This document shows, one piece after another, positions 9,010 to 18,657 of a DNA stretch of 64,000 bases (its first letter is position 1; each line of letters begins with the position of its first letter). The notes under the pieces were generated by a model. It was not told where the DNA came from. It worked only from the letters and a program-made list of their open reading frames with translations, and made no database searches. The translations under genes and the position numbers were made by a program. This DNA is from Bin34 sp965219935 (GTDB lineage: Bacteria > Chloroflexota > Anaerolineae > Caldilineales > Caldilineaceae): NCBI GenBank assembly GCA_965219935.1, contig CBDCOU010000003.1:1984001-2048000 (forward strand). Reading direction: 5' to 3'.

Positions 9010-9740
9010 CGAAATGGGCGGTCGTTGCCATGCCGAAGTTCCTGCCATGACTGCCCCACCCCGGTCGACGATCCCCGTCGGCCCCAAGGCCAATACCATT
9101 CCCTGGAGGCCATGCTCCTGATTGCCACCCTGGCCATCATCTGCGGTGCCGACAACTGGACTGAGGTGGCCTACGGCTGCCGGAAGCAGATTGCACGACC
9201 ATCAGCGCGCGGGGAGCCGACCATGTCTTGGCACTCAAGGGCAACCAGCCACAACTGCACAAGGCCGTAGTCGAGACCTTTGCCATCAAGCAAGCCAAGG
9301 ATTGCGACCACAACTTCCACAAGACCGTGACAAGACACACCGCATCGGAACACACCGTGGTTGGATCACCGGAATCCCGGCATACATCCGGTATGTGGAT
9401 CCCGACGGTGCCTGGCCCGACCTGCAAGCCTGTTCTGATCGAGGCATAAAGGCAACAGGAAGACCGGGTCATCTCCCAAACCCGCTACTTCATTTCCAGA
9501 TTGCCAACGGATGCGCGGGCCCTGATGCACCGGAGACCACTGCCGAGGACGGCATAGCCACCGGGCGCAAGCAGGCTGGCTGGAACGACGAGTACTGTCT
9601 CAGGCCCTGTCAACTGAAACCGATAATTGGCATGTGATTGTCGAATTCGGCAGGATCATCATTGTCTGAACCACAAGATGCCGAACGGGCACCCGCCATA
9701 CCGGCATCCGTTGCCCAGAGTCTGGATGTGCATCCATCAG
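9010..9740 (+). pseudogene. Eroded ISAs1-family transposase relic
   Basis: Three fragments in different frames line up in order with an ISAs1 (H-repeat) transposase. First, DDPRRPQGQYHSLEAMLLIA then TLAIICGADNWTEVAYG (about 9050-9180) matches the N-terminal DDE_Tnp_1-associated region. Second, RGADHVLALKGNQPQLHKAV (about 9210-9275) matches the central region containing the ALKGNQ motif. Third, VISQTRYFISRLPTDARAL (about 9465-9525) matches the late TRYFISSLPAD segment. There is an internal deletion after the first block, frameshifts and an in-frame stop at about 9449, so it is dead. Its end runs into the upstream region of the next gene. Confidence 0.7.
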
Positions 9741-9761
9741 ATGCCAACGGAGATCAGCGCC

Positions 9762-10928
9762 ATGTCAGATCTGAGAGTCGGTGTAATCGGAGCCGGTGGC
9801 CGAGGCGGTCTGGCAGCCCACGCCCACAAACCGGGCAACGGGTCGCGCATCACGGCCGTGTGCGACATCCGACCCACGGTGCTGCAGGATTGCCGCGCCG
9901 CGTACGGGCACGATGTCCTGACAACGGACAGTCCCGACGTCCTGTTGGGACAGGACCTGGATGCCGTGTTCGTCTGCTCGCCGGACTACCTGCACCGCAG
10001 CCATGCCGGAGCCGCGCTGGAGGCGGGCGTGGCGGTCTACCTGGAAAAACCCATGGGCATCACCATCGCCGAGTGCGACGAAATCCTCAGGCTGGCGGCA
10101 CACGGGCAGACGAAACTGTACCTGGGCCACAACATGCGGCACATGGACTTCGTGGTCACGATGAAGAACCTGATCGCCGATGGTGCCATCGGCGAGGTGC
10201 AGACGGCCTGGTGCCGCCACTTCGTCGGACACGGTGGCGATTTCTACTTCAAGGACTGGCACGCGGATCGGCGCTTGTCCACGGGCATGCTGCTGCAGAA
10301 GGCCACCCACGACATCGATGTTCTGCATTGGCTGTGCTCCGGCTACAGCCGCCGCGTGCATGCGATGGGCGCACTGGCAGTCTATGGCCGGGTCGGCAAC
10401 CGCCTGTCGGAACCAGAGCCGCGGCCCCGGCACAACCTGGACAACTGGCCGCCGCTGGCCCAGACCGGACTGCATCCGATTGTGGACATCGAAGACATCA
10501 GCATGATGCAGATGGAGTTGGACAACGGAGTCCTGGCCTGCTACCAGCAGTGCCATTTCACGCCCGACTACTGGCGGAACTACACGGTGATCGGAACCGA
10601 AGGCCGCATTGAGAACTTCGGCAATGGCGAAGGGGGTACCGTAATCAAGGTTTGGAACCGGAGACGGAACGGATACGATGCCGCCGGCGACATCGAAATT
10701 CCCCTGCAACCGCTGTCCGGCGGACACGGCGGAGCCGACCCGCGCATCGTTGCCGAATTCCTGGACTTTGTCCGGGGCGAGACGGTCCCGCGGACATCGC
10801 CCGTGGAGGCCCGCCACAGCGTGGCTGCCGGCTGCTGTGCAACCGATTCCCTGAGACACGGAGGCGTGCCCGTCGATGTGCCGGACGTGGCCCCGGACAT
10901 CGCCGAATTCTTCGCCCCCACCATCTGA
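9762..10928 (+). CDS. Gfo/Idh/MocA family oxidoreductase
   Basis: A 388-residue NAD(P)-dependent oxidoreductase. The Rossmann fold begins GVIGAGGRGG at residues 6-15 and the conserved YLEKPMGIT (EKP) motif is present near residue 101. The C-terminal alpha/beta domain includes DIEDISMMQMELDNGVLACY. Such enzymes oxidise or reduce sugars and inositols; the substrate is not predictable. The frame is open back to 9627, but that part is IS-derived sequence; the ATG at 9762 has AACGGAGA upstream and starts the Rossmann strand properly. It stands alone after the IS relic. Confidence 0.88.
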   Translation: MSDLRVGVIGAGGRGGLAAHAHKPGNGSRITAVCDIRPTVLQDCRAAYGHDVLTTDSPDVLLGQDLDAVFVCSPDYLHRSHAGAALEAGVAVYLEKPMGITIAECDEILRLAAHGQTKLYLGHNMRHMDFVVTMKNLIADGAIGEVQTAWCRHFVGHGGDFYFKDWHADRRLSTGMLLQKATHDIDVLHWLCSGYSRRVHAMGALAVYGRVGNRLSEPEPRPRHNLDNWPPLAQTGLHPIVDIEDISMMQMELDNGVLACYQQCHFTPDYWRNYTVIGTEGRIENFGNGEGGTVIKVWNRRRNGYDAAGDIEIPLQPLSGGHGGADPRIVAEFLDFVRGETVPRTSPVEARHSVAAGCCATDSLRHGGVPVDVPDVAPDIAEFFAPTI

Positions 10929-11084
10929 ACCGCTCCCCCGGTCCCGCGTCCATTCGTCCGCGCCGGGTCGCGGCATCCCATGGCCTGCCGCGCTTTGCGG
11001 GCAGGTATCCCCGGTTCCCAAACAAACTACAATAGGCGTCCCATCCGTGCTTGGGTCCCGCATCCCTTGGCCTTCCGAACCATC

Positions 11085-11777
11085 ATGACCAACGGCCGAT
11101 CCAAGTCCGCACCAGCCCACGGCCACACCATCGAGCAGGAACTGGCATTCGTGCGTGCCGGACTGGATTGGGAGTTGGAGTCAATCGACGCCGGTCTTCA
11201 CTATCTGTTGCCGAAACCCTTGCGGCTCCGTGGCAAATTGGTCTGTGCCCCGGTCATCCTGGCCATCGGACTGCCGCATCCGGACTGTCGCCGGGCCCTT
11301 GTTAACCGCTGTCAACTCGCCGTCGCCCTGGAACTGCTCGGAATTGCCCTGGAAGTCCATCATCAGCTGCTGGATCCGCAGGCGGACCTGGATTCACTGG
11401 AGCAGACAGCCATCCTGGCAGGGGACTACTACTTCGCACGGTCGGCCCAGCTCGTAACGCAAATGCGCAATCCGCAGTTGCTCGACGCCTTTGCCGAAGT
11501 TCTCAAGCAGGCCAGCGAACAGCACCTGGCCCACATGGCCGAATCCCGCACCCCCGGGTTCGAAACCGCCCGCGTGCTTGGCTATCACGGCATTTTGTGC
11601 GGCACATGGCTGCGGCCGGAACTGAACCTTGAAGGCCTGGCCATCGCGGAGGCGTGGCTGGCCACCTTGGCAGCCAAGGACTCGGAGTCGTGCAGTCGCA
11701 CTGGTCCCCACGCCTTGGAGGCCATCGTGCCGGACCAACAACGGGAACGGTGGCGGTTCGCCACAGCCATGCAGTAG
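11085..11777 (+). CDS. Polyprenyl-synthetase-like protein without aspartate-rich motifs
   Basis: A 230-residue, mainly helical protein. Two stretches resemble trans-isoprenyl diphosphate synthases: the helix LAVALELLGIALEVHHQLLD, where the first DDxxD motif should be, and TAILAGDYYFARSAQLVT, which closely matches the AILAGDYLLARA segment. The first aspartate-rich motif is replaced by HHQLLD, no second DDxxD is visible, and the protein is about 90 residues short. It may be a non-catalytic partner, as in the small subunits of two-component heptaprenyl synthases, or an enzyme with another job. The start at 11085 is the first ATG giving a soluble helical N-terminus. Confidence 0.6.
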   Translation: MTNGRSKSAPAHGHTIEQELAFVRAGLDWELESIDAGLHYLLPKPLRLRGKLVCAPVILAIGLPHPDCRRALVNRCQLAVALELLGIALEVHHQLLDPQADLDSLEQTAILAGDYYFARSAQLVTQMRNPQLLDAFAEVLKQASEQHLAHMAESRTPGFETARVLGYHGILCGTWLRPELNLEGLAIAEAWLATLAAKDSESCSRTGPHALEAIVPDQQRERWRFATAMQ

Positions 11778-12072
11778 CGCAACAACAGTTCCAATGGGGG
11801 CATGTCGAGCCTGCGGAAGGCTCCGGTGCGGTCCTGCCCCGAGCGAATGTCGACCAAGGTGAAGGCTGTGTCCCGCACGGGCATCCAGACCGGACAACCG
11901 CGCCCAATTCCCGGTGGCTTGAACATGGGAGCCCCCCTCTCCATCGTCCGCCGACCTGTCCGTTGTTCCGACACAATTTGCGAGCGACGCTTAACCAATC
12001 CCTAATGTAACCGGGGCTGATTTCGGCCTACACTGTCCACACAACCACCCCCCTGAGGAACAAGGGGCTGCC

Positions 12073-12774
12073 ATGCTCATCCCGTCCTTCGACAACACCT
12101 TTGAGTTCACTCTGGACGATATCCGGGAACGCCTGCAAACGGACCGCGACTTCGCACGGATCGCCTCCCTGCAGACCGCAGAGGCCGGCACCGTCGTAGC
12201 CGACTCGGTCCGTCCGTTGCAAAACTACACCGTGATTCTGGACGGCTCCCTGCATGCGGAAGCCAACGATGCCCCCGGGGCGTCCGGATCCAAGGATCGC
12301 CAGCGATTGTTTGTCCTGCCCTTCACCCCCGGGGCGGTTCTCGGTCCGGGCCTGTTCGAGGGATGGGACAACTACCGGTTGCGGGCGGCCACGCGGGTCA
12401 CGGTCTGTGAACTGGTCTCCAACCTGAACCTGATCAGCGAACTGTGTCCCGAAGTTCTGGAAGCCATTCTGGACAGCCAAATCCGCTTTCAGCAGGACCT
12501 CTACACGGAACAACTCGAATCCCACGACACCATCCGGACACGGCTGGCACGCCTGCTGCTGCGGTTGTCCGACAACGGCCGGGCTTCCATCGAGACGACC
12601 CACTCGGACCTCGCACAGCGTCTCGGCACCTATCGGGAGACTGTGTCAAACCAGTTGGCCAGCCTCAAGGCGATGGGCCTGATCCACTCCCGCTACAAGG
12701 AAATCGAGGTGTTGCGCGCCGATGGCCTGATGGCCTTGTCGGAGAACTGGGACATTCTGGAAGACCTTGCCTGA
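12073..12774 (+). CDS. Crp/Fnr-family transcriptional regulator
   Basis: A 233-residue regulator. Residues 1-140 form a cNMP-binding-like beta-roll (strands around TVILDGSLHAEAN and FTPGAVLGPGLFEG). A long dimerisation helix follows, and then the HTH_Crp domain: RLARLLLRLSDNGRASI, the recognition helix in GTYRETVSNQLASLKAMGLI, and the closing wing. The FNR cysteines are absent, so it is not an oxygen-sensing Fe-S FNR. GAGGAACAAGG lies just before the ATG. Ligand and targets are unknown; no neighbour is an obvious target. Confidence 0.85.
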   Translation: MLIPSFDNTFEFTLDDIRERLQTDRDFARIASLQTAEAGTVVADSVRPLQNYTVILDGSLHAEANDAPGASGSKDRQRLFVLPFTPGAVLGPGLFEGWDNYRLRAATRVTVCELVSNLNLISELCPEVLEAILDSQIRFQQDLYTEQLESHDTIRTRLARLLLRLSDNGRASIETTHSDLAQRLGTYRETVSNQLASLKAMGLIHSRYKEIEVLRADGLMALSENWDILEDLA

Positions 12775-12877
12775 GCCTCTCTGTTACCCCGCGGTCCCTG
12801 TTCTCAAGGCCGTTGCCGCGCCGACACATTCCATCCGGTCGGTGGCGCAGGTTGGTGGCATCCGCGACGAAGCTCCA

Positions 12878-12904
12878 CGCCCAGGCCCTGGTAGGGCCTG
12901 GGCG
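12878..12904. terminator. Perfect 12-bp stem-loop between converging genes
   Basis: Bases 12878-12889 (CGCCCAGGCCCT) and 12893-12904 are exact inverted repeats around a 3-base loop. The hairpin lies between the stop of the Crp/Fnr gene and the stop of the convergent RCC1-like gene, where a bidirectional terminator is expected; no T-tract follows on either strand. Confidence 0.45.
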
Positions 12905-13044
12905 GTGAACATGGTTAGTCCCTGATAGCCAGCGCCGTCTATTCGCAGCAGGAGACGTGCCTCAACCAGACGATGCCCCGCCCCGCTTCGACAAATCCAC
13001 GAAAGGGGACACCAGATACCGAACACGGATCGGACTGAAGCGAG

Positions 13045-14883
13045 TTATTTCAGGACCCTCTCCCACAGCATCGCATGGCCAAACACGTTGAAGCCCCAGC
13101 AGTCCACGGAGCCGTCAGTCCGCACTCCGCAGGCATCAATCATGCCGGCACTGATGGATGTGAACGATCCCGGACGCGGTGTGGCCTCGCCAAACAGGGA
13201 GCCCCAGCAGACCACGGTACCGCCGGTCTGTATACCGCAGGTGTGGTTCTGGCCGGCGCTGACGGATTCAAATGAACCCGCAGGCGGAGTGGACTGACCT
13301 CCATGACCACCGTTGTCCGATCCCCAGCAGGCCACGGTACCGTCGGGGCGCACGCCACAGGTGTGAAACCCGCCCGCACTGACCGACTCGAATGAGCCGG
13401 AGAGTGGCGTAGCCTGGCCAGCTCCGTTCCGACCCCAGCAGGCCACGGTACCATCGGTGCGCACGCCACAAGTGTGATACCCGCCCGCACTGACCGACTC
13501 GAATGAGCCCGCGGGCGGTGTAGCCTGACCTTCCTCATTCCAACCCCAACAAGCCGCGGTGCCGTCGGTACGAATGCCGCAGGTGTGATACTGGCCGGCA
13601 CTGACGGACGCAAACGATCCCGCGGGTGGTTCAGCCTGACCTTCCCCGTTCCGGCCCCAGCAGGCTGTGGTGCCGTCGGTACGAATACCGCAGTTGTGGA
13701 AGCCACCGGCACTGACGGATGTGAACAACCCTGCGGGTGCCACGGTCTGGCCTTCCGTATTCAGACCCCAGCAAGCCACGGTGCCGCTAATGCGCATGCC
13801 ACAAGCGTGTTGCTGGCCGATATTGAAGGGGGGATCGGTAGTCGGACCGTCACCGCTGATGTCAAAGAACCCACCGGCACTGAAGGATTTGAATGGTCCC
13901 GCAGGCGGAATCGCTGCGCCATGCAAATGGCTGCCCCAGCAGTCCAAGGTGCCGTCGCTGCGCACGCCACAGGTGTGATGCCCGCCGACACCGACGGATG
14001 CGAAAGTTCCTTCGGGCGGTGTCGCCTCGCCTTCGTAGTTCGAGCCCCAGCACTCCAACGTGCCGTCGCTGCGCACGCCACACGTGTGATGTCCGCCGGC
14101 ACTGACGGATATGAAAGTTCCTGCGGGCGATGTAGTCTCGCCTTCGTGGTTCGAGCCCCAGCATTCCAACGTGCCGTCGCTGCGCACGCCACAGGAGTGC
14201 AATCGACCGGCACTGACGGATATGAAAGTTCCTGCGGGCGGCGAAGACTGGCCTTCATGGTTCGAACCCCAGCACTCCAACATGCCGTCGCTGAGCACGC
14301 CGCAGGCGTGGTAATCACCTGTACCGACGGACACGAACTGCCCTCCGGGGGGTGTAGCCTGGCTGTATTCGTTTGAGCCCCAGCAGTCCAGGGCACCGTC
14401 GGTGCGCACGCCGCAGGTGTGCTCCTCACCGGCACTGACGGATATGAAAGTTCCTGCGGGCGGCGAAGACTGGCCTTTATGGTTCGAACCCCAACAGTTT
14501 AGGGTGCCGTCAATGCGCACCCCGCATACATGGGTCGCGCCGACACTGACGGATGTAAAGGCTCCCGGAGGCAGCGTGGCCTCGCCACTGACGTTGATCC
14601 CCCAACAGTCCACGGCACCGTTCTCGGTGCGCACACCACATGTGTGCTGATATCCAGCGCTGACGGATTTGAAGGTAACAGCGGACGGCGCGGCCAATTC
14701 CATCGCCATGTCTTCCTCGGCGGCCGGTTCTTCCGCCGCGGGTTCGACCGCGGCCGGTTCCGGTTCGGCCACGGCCAATTCCGGTTCGGCCGGAGCCTCT
14801 TCCGTGTCGGCCTTCCGGCCACAGGCGGCCACCACAAGCAGACAGACCAGTAGCAAAACCGCCAGCGTCAACAACCTATGCAT
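13045..14883 (-). CDS. Lipoprotein with 14 cysteine-paired RCC1-like repeats
   Basis: A 612-residue surface lipoprotein. MHRLLTLAVLLLVCLLVVAAC is a type II signal with a lipobox Cys. An acidic, Ala/Pro/Glu-rich spacer (about residues 22-65) precedes 14 tandem repeats of about 37 residues with consensus FxSVSAGxxHTCGVRTDGT then xxCWGxNxxGQATPPAG. This is an RCC1-like beta-propeller pattern, enough for two seven-bladed propellers. Each unit has two Cys (HTC and CWG), probably disulfide-bonded; unit 8 carries a 15-20-residue insertion. The start at 14883 is preceded by AGGAG; an upstream ATG at 14916 lacks one. Probable extracellular binding protein; ligand unknown. Confidence 0.85.
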   Translation of the reverse strand: MHRLLTLAVLLLVCLLVVAACGRKADTEEAPAEPELAVAEPEPAAVEPAAEEPAAEEDMAMELAAPSAVTFKSVSAGYQHTCGVRTENGAVDCWGINVSGEATLPPGAFTSVSVGATHVCGVRIDGTLNCWGSNHKGQSSPPAGTFISVSAGEEHTCGVRTDGALDCWGSNEYSQATPPGGQFVSVGTGDYHACGVLSDGMLECWGSNHEGQSSPPAGTFISVSAGRLHSCGVRSDGTLECWGSNHEGETTSPAGTFISVSAGGHHTCGVRSDGTLECWGSNYEGEATPPEGTFASVGVGGHHTCGVRSDGTLDCWGSHLHGAAIPPAGPFKSFSAGGFFDISGDGPTTDPPFNIGQQHACGMRISGTVACWGLNTEGQTVAPAGLFTSVSAGGFHNCGIRTDGTTACWGRNGEGQAEPPAGSFASVSAGQYHTCGIRTDGTAACWGWNEEGQATPPAGSFESVSAGGYHTCGVRTDGTVACWGRNGAGQATPLSGSFESVSAGGFHTCGVRPDGTVACWGSDNGGHGGQSTPPAGSFESVSAGQNHTCGIQTGGTVVCWGSLFGEATPRPGSFTSISAGMIDACGVRTDGSVDCWGFNVFGHAMLWERVLK

Positions 14884-15059
14884 GGGGCACAATCTCCTGA
14901 TTGAACAAAGTCTCATTCATGCAGCCAACAGGCTGCCCACTGGCCGGGTTCGGTCACCCGCAAGGGAGGTTCGGCTTCGCGGCACCGGTTCATCACAGCC
15001 GGACAGCGGTCCGCAAGCGCGCAGCCGACACGGTGGTCGGCTGCGTTGGGCACCATGCC

Positions 15060-15420
15060 CTAGATCGTCACCAGTTGCCGCTGGCGTCGGCCCGGGACCG
15101 GCATCGAGTTCAGCAGGCCCTCGGTATAGGGGTGCTTGGAGCGCTTGAAAATGTTCCGCACCGTGCCGTACTCAACCACTTTCCCCAGGTACATGACGGC
15201 AATTTAGTCGCACATCCGGAACACGACGCCCAAGTTGTGGGTGATCAGGACAATCGAGGACTCGAACTCCTCGCGCAGCCGGTTCATGAGATCCAGGATC
15301 TGTGCCTGCACCGTCACGTCCAGTGCGGTCGTGGGTTCGTCGGCGATCAGGATTTGCGGATTGCAGGACAGGGCCAGGGCAATGACGTCTGACTGCTGCT
15401 GCGCCGCAACCCAGCCACGG
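15060..15420 (-). pseudogene. Truncated oligopeptide/dipeptide ABC transporter ATPase
   Basis: Read on the minus strand, this is the 3' part of a DppD/OppD-type ATP-binding protein: ALSCNPQILIADEPTTALDV (Walker B region), then VQAQILDLMNRLREEF, SSIVLITHNLGVV and MCD. A TAA stop follows at about 15204-15206, after which the same frame continues with IAVMYLGKVVEYGTVRNIF, SKHPYTEGLLNSMP and ends at 15060. The Walker A half and the rest of the operon are missing, and the signature motif is garbled. It is a decayed relic with no function. Confidence 0.8.
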
Positions 15421-15571
15421 ACGAGTTCAAGTGCTACCTGTCCAACAGCCCCGCGGCCCTGCCTGCAGAGCGGCAGGTGTGGCAAGCCGGCCTGCCGCAC
15501 CCACGCCCAGCACCGCCAGAAGTACTGCGCGTACCGGTTCCGGCAATATGAAGTTTCGTTGCCCTACTTGG

Positions 15572-16897
15572 CTAGGCAGTACCGGGGACTGCGTTCTGAT
15601 CCAGTTGCCGGCTCGTGCCGGCCTCCAATTCCATCGGTGAGGCCTTGCGCGCCAAAATTTTGGTGATGCGGTTGTTGGCGTCCATCTCCACAATCTGCAG
15701 GAACCAGGCACCTTGCCCAATCCAGTCCCCGCGCGCCGGGTTTTGACCCAGCCGGGTAAACACCAGGCCTCCGACCGAGTTGACACCGGAATCATCCGGT
15801 ACCTCCAGATCCAGGTGTTCATCCGCCGTGTCCAGCGGACACCGCGCGTGCAGCTCGAAGGTCCCGTCCCCCAGATCCCTGATGGGATGTGCCTCGCCGG
15901 CATCGAACTCGTCGCGGATTTCGCCGAATATCTCCTCCACCAGGTCCTCAATCGTGACAAGGCCGGCGGTGCCGCCGTACTCGTCCACCACAATCGCCAG
16001 GTGAATCTCCCGCTCCTGAAACTCCCGCAGCAGGGTAGGCAGCTTCTTGGAAGGGGGAATCTGGTAGGCCGGCCGCGTATAGAAGGACAGCGGATCAGCC
16101 AGCCTGTCCTCCCGATACTTGGCGATGAAGTCCTTGGCGTAGAACACGCCCACCACTTTGTCGATCGATCCTTCAAAGACCGGCACGCGACTGTGTCCGG
16201 TATCAACCACCACGTCCAAGGCCTCCTGCAGCGTTGCCTCCATGGATACGGCCTTGATGTCCACGCGGGGAACCATGACCTCGGAGGAGTTGGTGGTCCG
16301 CAGGTTCATGACCCGCGCCATCATCTGCTGCTCCGCCTCGTCAATGTCCTGCAGTTCGTCGTTGAGGCCAATCAGAAAACGCAGGCCCTCCTCGGTCAGC
16401 GACAAGGCTTCCTCCTGGGAGGATTGCTGCCGACGGCCCACGATCAGGTTGGACAGCCAGTCCAGGGACGCCGAAACCGGTGCCATGGCCACCGTCAGCC
16501 AACGCGCCAGCGAAGCCAGCCTCAAGGCCCGGACTTCCGCATTGCGCATGGCCCAGGCCCGGCCAACCACCCAGGTGATCGCCAACAACAGCAGCGTGCC
16601 AATCCCCAAGGCCAACTTGGAAATCAAATCCAGGCCGGAACCGGACCACACCAAGGTCAGTGCGGCGCCAATGCCCGTCACCAACACCAACCTGACCAGC
16701 AGAAATGCATACAGAAACCTGGCCGGTGTGTCCAGCAGGGCTTCCAGCTGCCGATGCGCTGCCGAATCGGGGCCACCAGCCAACGCCTCAACGTCCCTGC
16801 GGTTGGCGGTGGCAAGGGCTGCTTCCGTCGCGCTCAGCAACGACAACAAACCAACGGCAACCAGCACCGCCGGATACAGCCAGAACATTGCGGTCAC
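15572..16897 (-). CDS. Hemolysin/CorC-family CBS-domain membrane protein
   Basis: A 441-residue protein of the CNNM/CorC (HlyC) family. The N-terminal 150 residues hold several hydrophobic segments (a diverged CNNM domain). Then come a CBS pair around residues 195-320 (EVMVPRVDIKAVSME, VVDTGHSRVPVFEGS, VVDEYGGTAGLVTIEDLVEE) and a C-terminal CorC_HlyC domain with GVNSVGGLVFTRLG. The family is linked to Mg2+/Co2+ transport and membrane integrity. It starts with GTG at 16897, overlapping the glmU stop as GTGA and preceded by GAGGAG, so the two genes are coupled. Confidence 0.87.
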   Translation of the reverse strand: MTAMFWLYPAVLVAVGLLSLLSATEAALATANRRDVEALAGGPDSAAHRQLEALLDTPARFLYAFLLVRLVLVTGIGAALTLVWSGSGLDLISKLALGIGTLLLLAITWVVGRAWAMRNAEVRALRLASLARWLTVAMAPVSASLDWLSNLIVGRRQQSSQEEALSLTEEGLRFLIGLNDELQDIDEAEQQMMARVMNLRTTNSSEVMVPRVDIKAVSMEATLQEALDVVVDTGHSRVPVFEGSIDKVVGVFYAKDFIAKYREDRLADPLSFYTRPAYQIPPSKKLPTLLREFQEREIHLAIVVDEYGGTAGLVTIEDLVEEIFGEIRDEFDAGEAHPIRDLGDGTFELHARCPLDTADEHLDLEVPDDSGVNSVGGLVFTRLGQNPARGDWIGQGAWFLQIVEMDANNRITKILARKASPMELEAGTSRQLDQNAVPGTA

Positions 16898-18282
16898 GAT
16901 GGATGCTCCTCGCGGTTGGCCTCTTGCCCCCGAGGTCCATCGCCCACGGAACGCCGGGGTTTCGCCGGCACGCCGTACGCAAGGGTCTCCGCCGGCAGAT
17001 CCCTGGTCACAACCGCACCGGCACCGGTCATGGCTCCCCGGGACACGCGCACCGGTGCCACCAGTGTGGTGCCGCTGCCCAGAAACACGCCGTCCTCGAT
17101 CACGGTCCTGTGTTTCGCCCGGCCATCGAAATTACAGGTGATGGTTCCCGCGCCGACATTGACGCCGTCGCCCACATCGCTGTCGCCGACGTAACTGAAG
17201 TGTCCCATGTGGATGTCCGAACCCAGTGAACTGTTCTTGATCTCGCCGAAACTGCCCATGTGCAAATGGGAACCGGTGCGCGTACCACGGCGAATGCGGG
17301 CAAAGGGACCGATCATGCACTCCCGGCCAATGTCCGCCCCTTCCACCACCGAGTGCCGCACCTCCGACCCCTCGCCCACCCGAGTGTGATCCAGTTCGGT
17401 ATGGGGACCAATCGTGCACCCCTCCCCGATGTCGGTGTGGCCGGTCAGCAACGTGCCCGGCAGAATCACGGTGTCGCGGCCAATGCAAACATCGGCATCT
17501 ATGTAGGTGTGGTCCGGATCGACGAGCGTGACTCCCCTGTGCATGTGCCCGCGGTTGATGCGTTGCCGCATGAGGTGCGCCACACTGGCCAGCTGTACGC
17601 GATCGTTGACTCCCCATACATCATCCGGATCCGCCGATACCGCCTGCACGGACAGACCGTCCCTGACCGCCATTCCCACCAAATCCGTCAGATAGCGCTC
17701 CCCGTTGGCCTGGACCGGAAGATCGTCCGCCCGCGCGAACAACCACTGTGTGGGAAACGCGTAGACACCTGCGTTCAACTCCGTGATTTCGAGTTGGGCA
17801 GGTGTGCAGTCCCGTTCCTCCACCACCTCCTGCACGGCTCCGGCGGCATCCCGCAGGATGCGGCCAAAGCCGTGGGCCTCGGCGCGATTCACCGATGCGA
17901 ACGCCAAGCCGCGGCCGGAACCGGAGCGTTGCCGCTCCACCAGCCTGCGGAGCAGACGGCTTTGGATCAGGGGCATGTCACCGTACAGCACCAGGGTGGC
18001 ATCGGTGTCGGCGGGCACCAACGCCCGGGCATGTCGCACGGCATCGCCGGTACCCAGGGCCGCGGGTTGGACACAGGTGTCGGCGACATCACCACAAGCC
18101 GCCCGCAGATCATCGGCATCCGGTGACGTCACCACGACGGGTCTTCCCTCGCACAACGGCTCGGCCGCCGCCAGCACCCAGGCCAGCATGGTGCGGCCGC
18201 ACACCGGATGCAGCGGCTTGGCCAGACGCGACCGCATGCGCGTGCCGCCGCCCGCAGTCAAAATCACGACGGCAGGGGACAT
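16894..18282 (-). CDS. glmU: Bifunctional GlmU: UDP-GlcNAc pyrophosphorylase / glucosamine-1-P acetyltransferase
   Basis: A 462-residue enzyme making UDP-N-acetylglucosamine for peptidoglycan. The N-terminal uridylyltransferase domain begins VVILTAGGGTRMRSRLAKPL (canonical LAAGxGTRM, here LTAGGGTRM) and contains LYGDMPL. The C-terminal left-handed beta-helix has hexapeptide repeats and VGAGTITCNFDGRAKHRTVI, the acetyltransferase site. The ATG at 18282 was chosen over the upstream 18306 because GGAGGTGG stands just before it. It overlaps the CorC-family gene downstream. Confidence 0.93.
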   Translation of the reverse strand: MSPAVVILTAGGGTRMRSRLAKPLHPVCGRTMLAWVLAAAEPLCEGRPVVVTSPDADDLRAACGDVADTCVQPAALGTGDAVRHARALVPADTDATLVLYGDMPLIQSRLLRRLVERQRSGSGRGLAFASVNRAEAHGFGRILRDAAGAVQEVVEERDCTPAQLEITELNAGVYAFPTQWLFARADDLPVQANGERYLTDLVGMAVRDGLSVQAVSADPDDVWGVNDRVQLASVAHLMRQRINRGHMHRGVTLVDPDHTYIDADVCIGRDTVILPGTLLTGHTDIGEGCTIGPHTELDHTRVGEGSEVRHSVVEGADIGRECMIGPFARIRRGTRTGSHLHMGSFGEIKNSSLGSDIHMGHFSYVGDSDVGDGVNVGAGTITCNFDGRAKHRTVIEDGVFLGSGTTLVAPVRVSRGAMTGAGAVVTRDLPAETLAYGVPAKPRRSVGDGPRGQEANREEHPS

Positions 18283-18402
18283 GCCACCACCTCCGGACGC
18301 GCACAAGCGGCACCGTTGCCGGTGCGCCGTTGGCGTATACGGTCGGACTGGTCTAAGTCAGGGGGAGGTTGGTCGTCCATGGGGCCCGCCGTGCGCGCAT
18401 CG

Positions 18403-18420
18403 GGCCGCCGTTCGGCGGCC
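18403..18420 (-). terminator. GC hairpin downstream of the rRNA operon
   Basis: Read with the rRNA transcript, GGCCGCC and GGCGGCC form a 7-bp stem with a GAAC loop about 70 bases beyond the 5S end. There is no U-tract. It could help end rRNA transcription; it also lies upstream of glmU. Confidence 0.35.
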
Positions 18421-18491
18421 GCGCCGGCAGTGTTTTCAAAGCCTTCCTCGCATGGCGTGGGGAGGACGGAGGCCGGGACATATCGAGGGTT

Positions 18492-18612
<121 letters not shown>

Positions 18613-18657
18613 ACGCTCGATATGCTCTCCCTGGCACTCCGGCCCGGGGCAGAACGG

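Noticed and set aside
15713..17194. 493-codon plus-strand frame
   Set aside because: Antisense to the CorC-family and glmU genes, both with clear family motifs.
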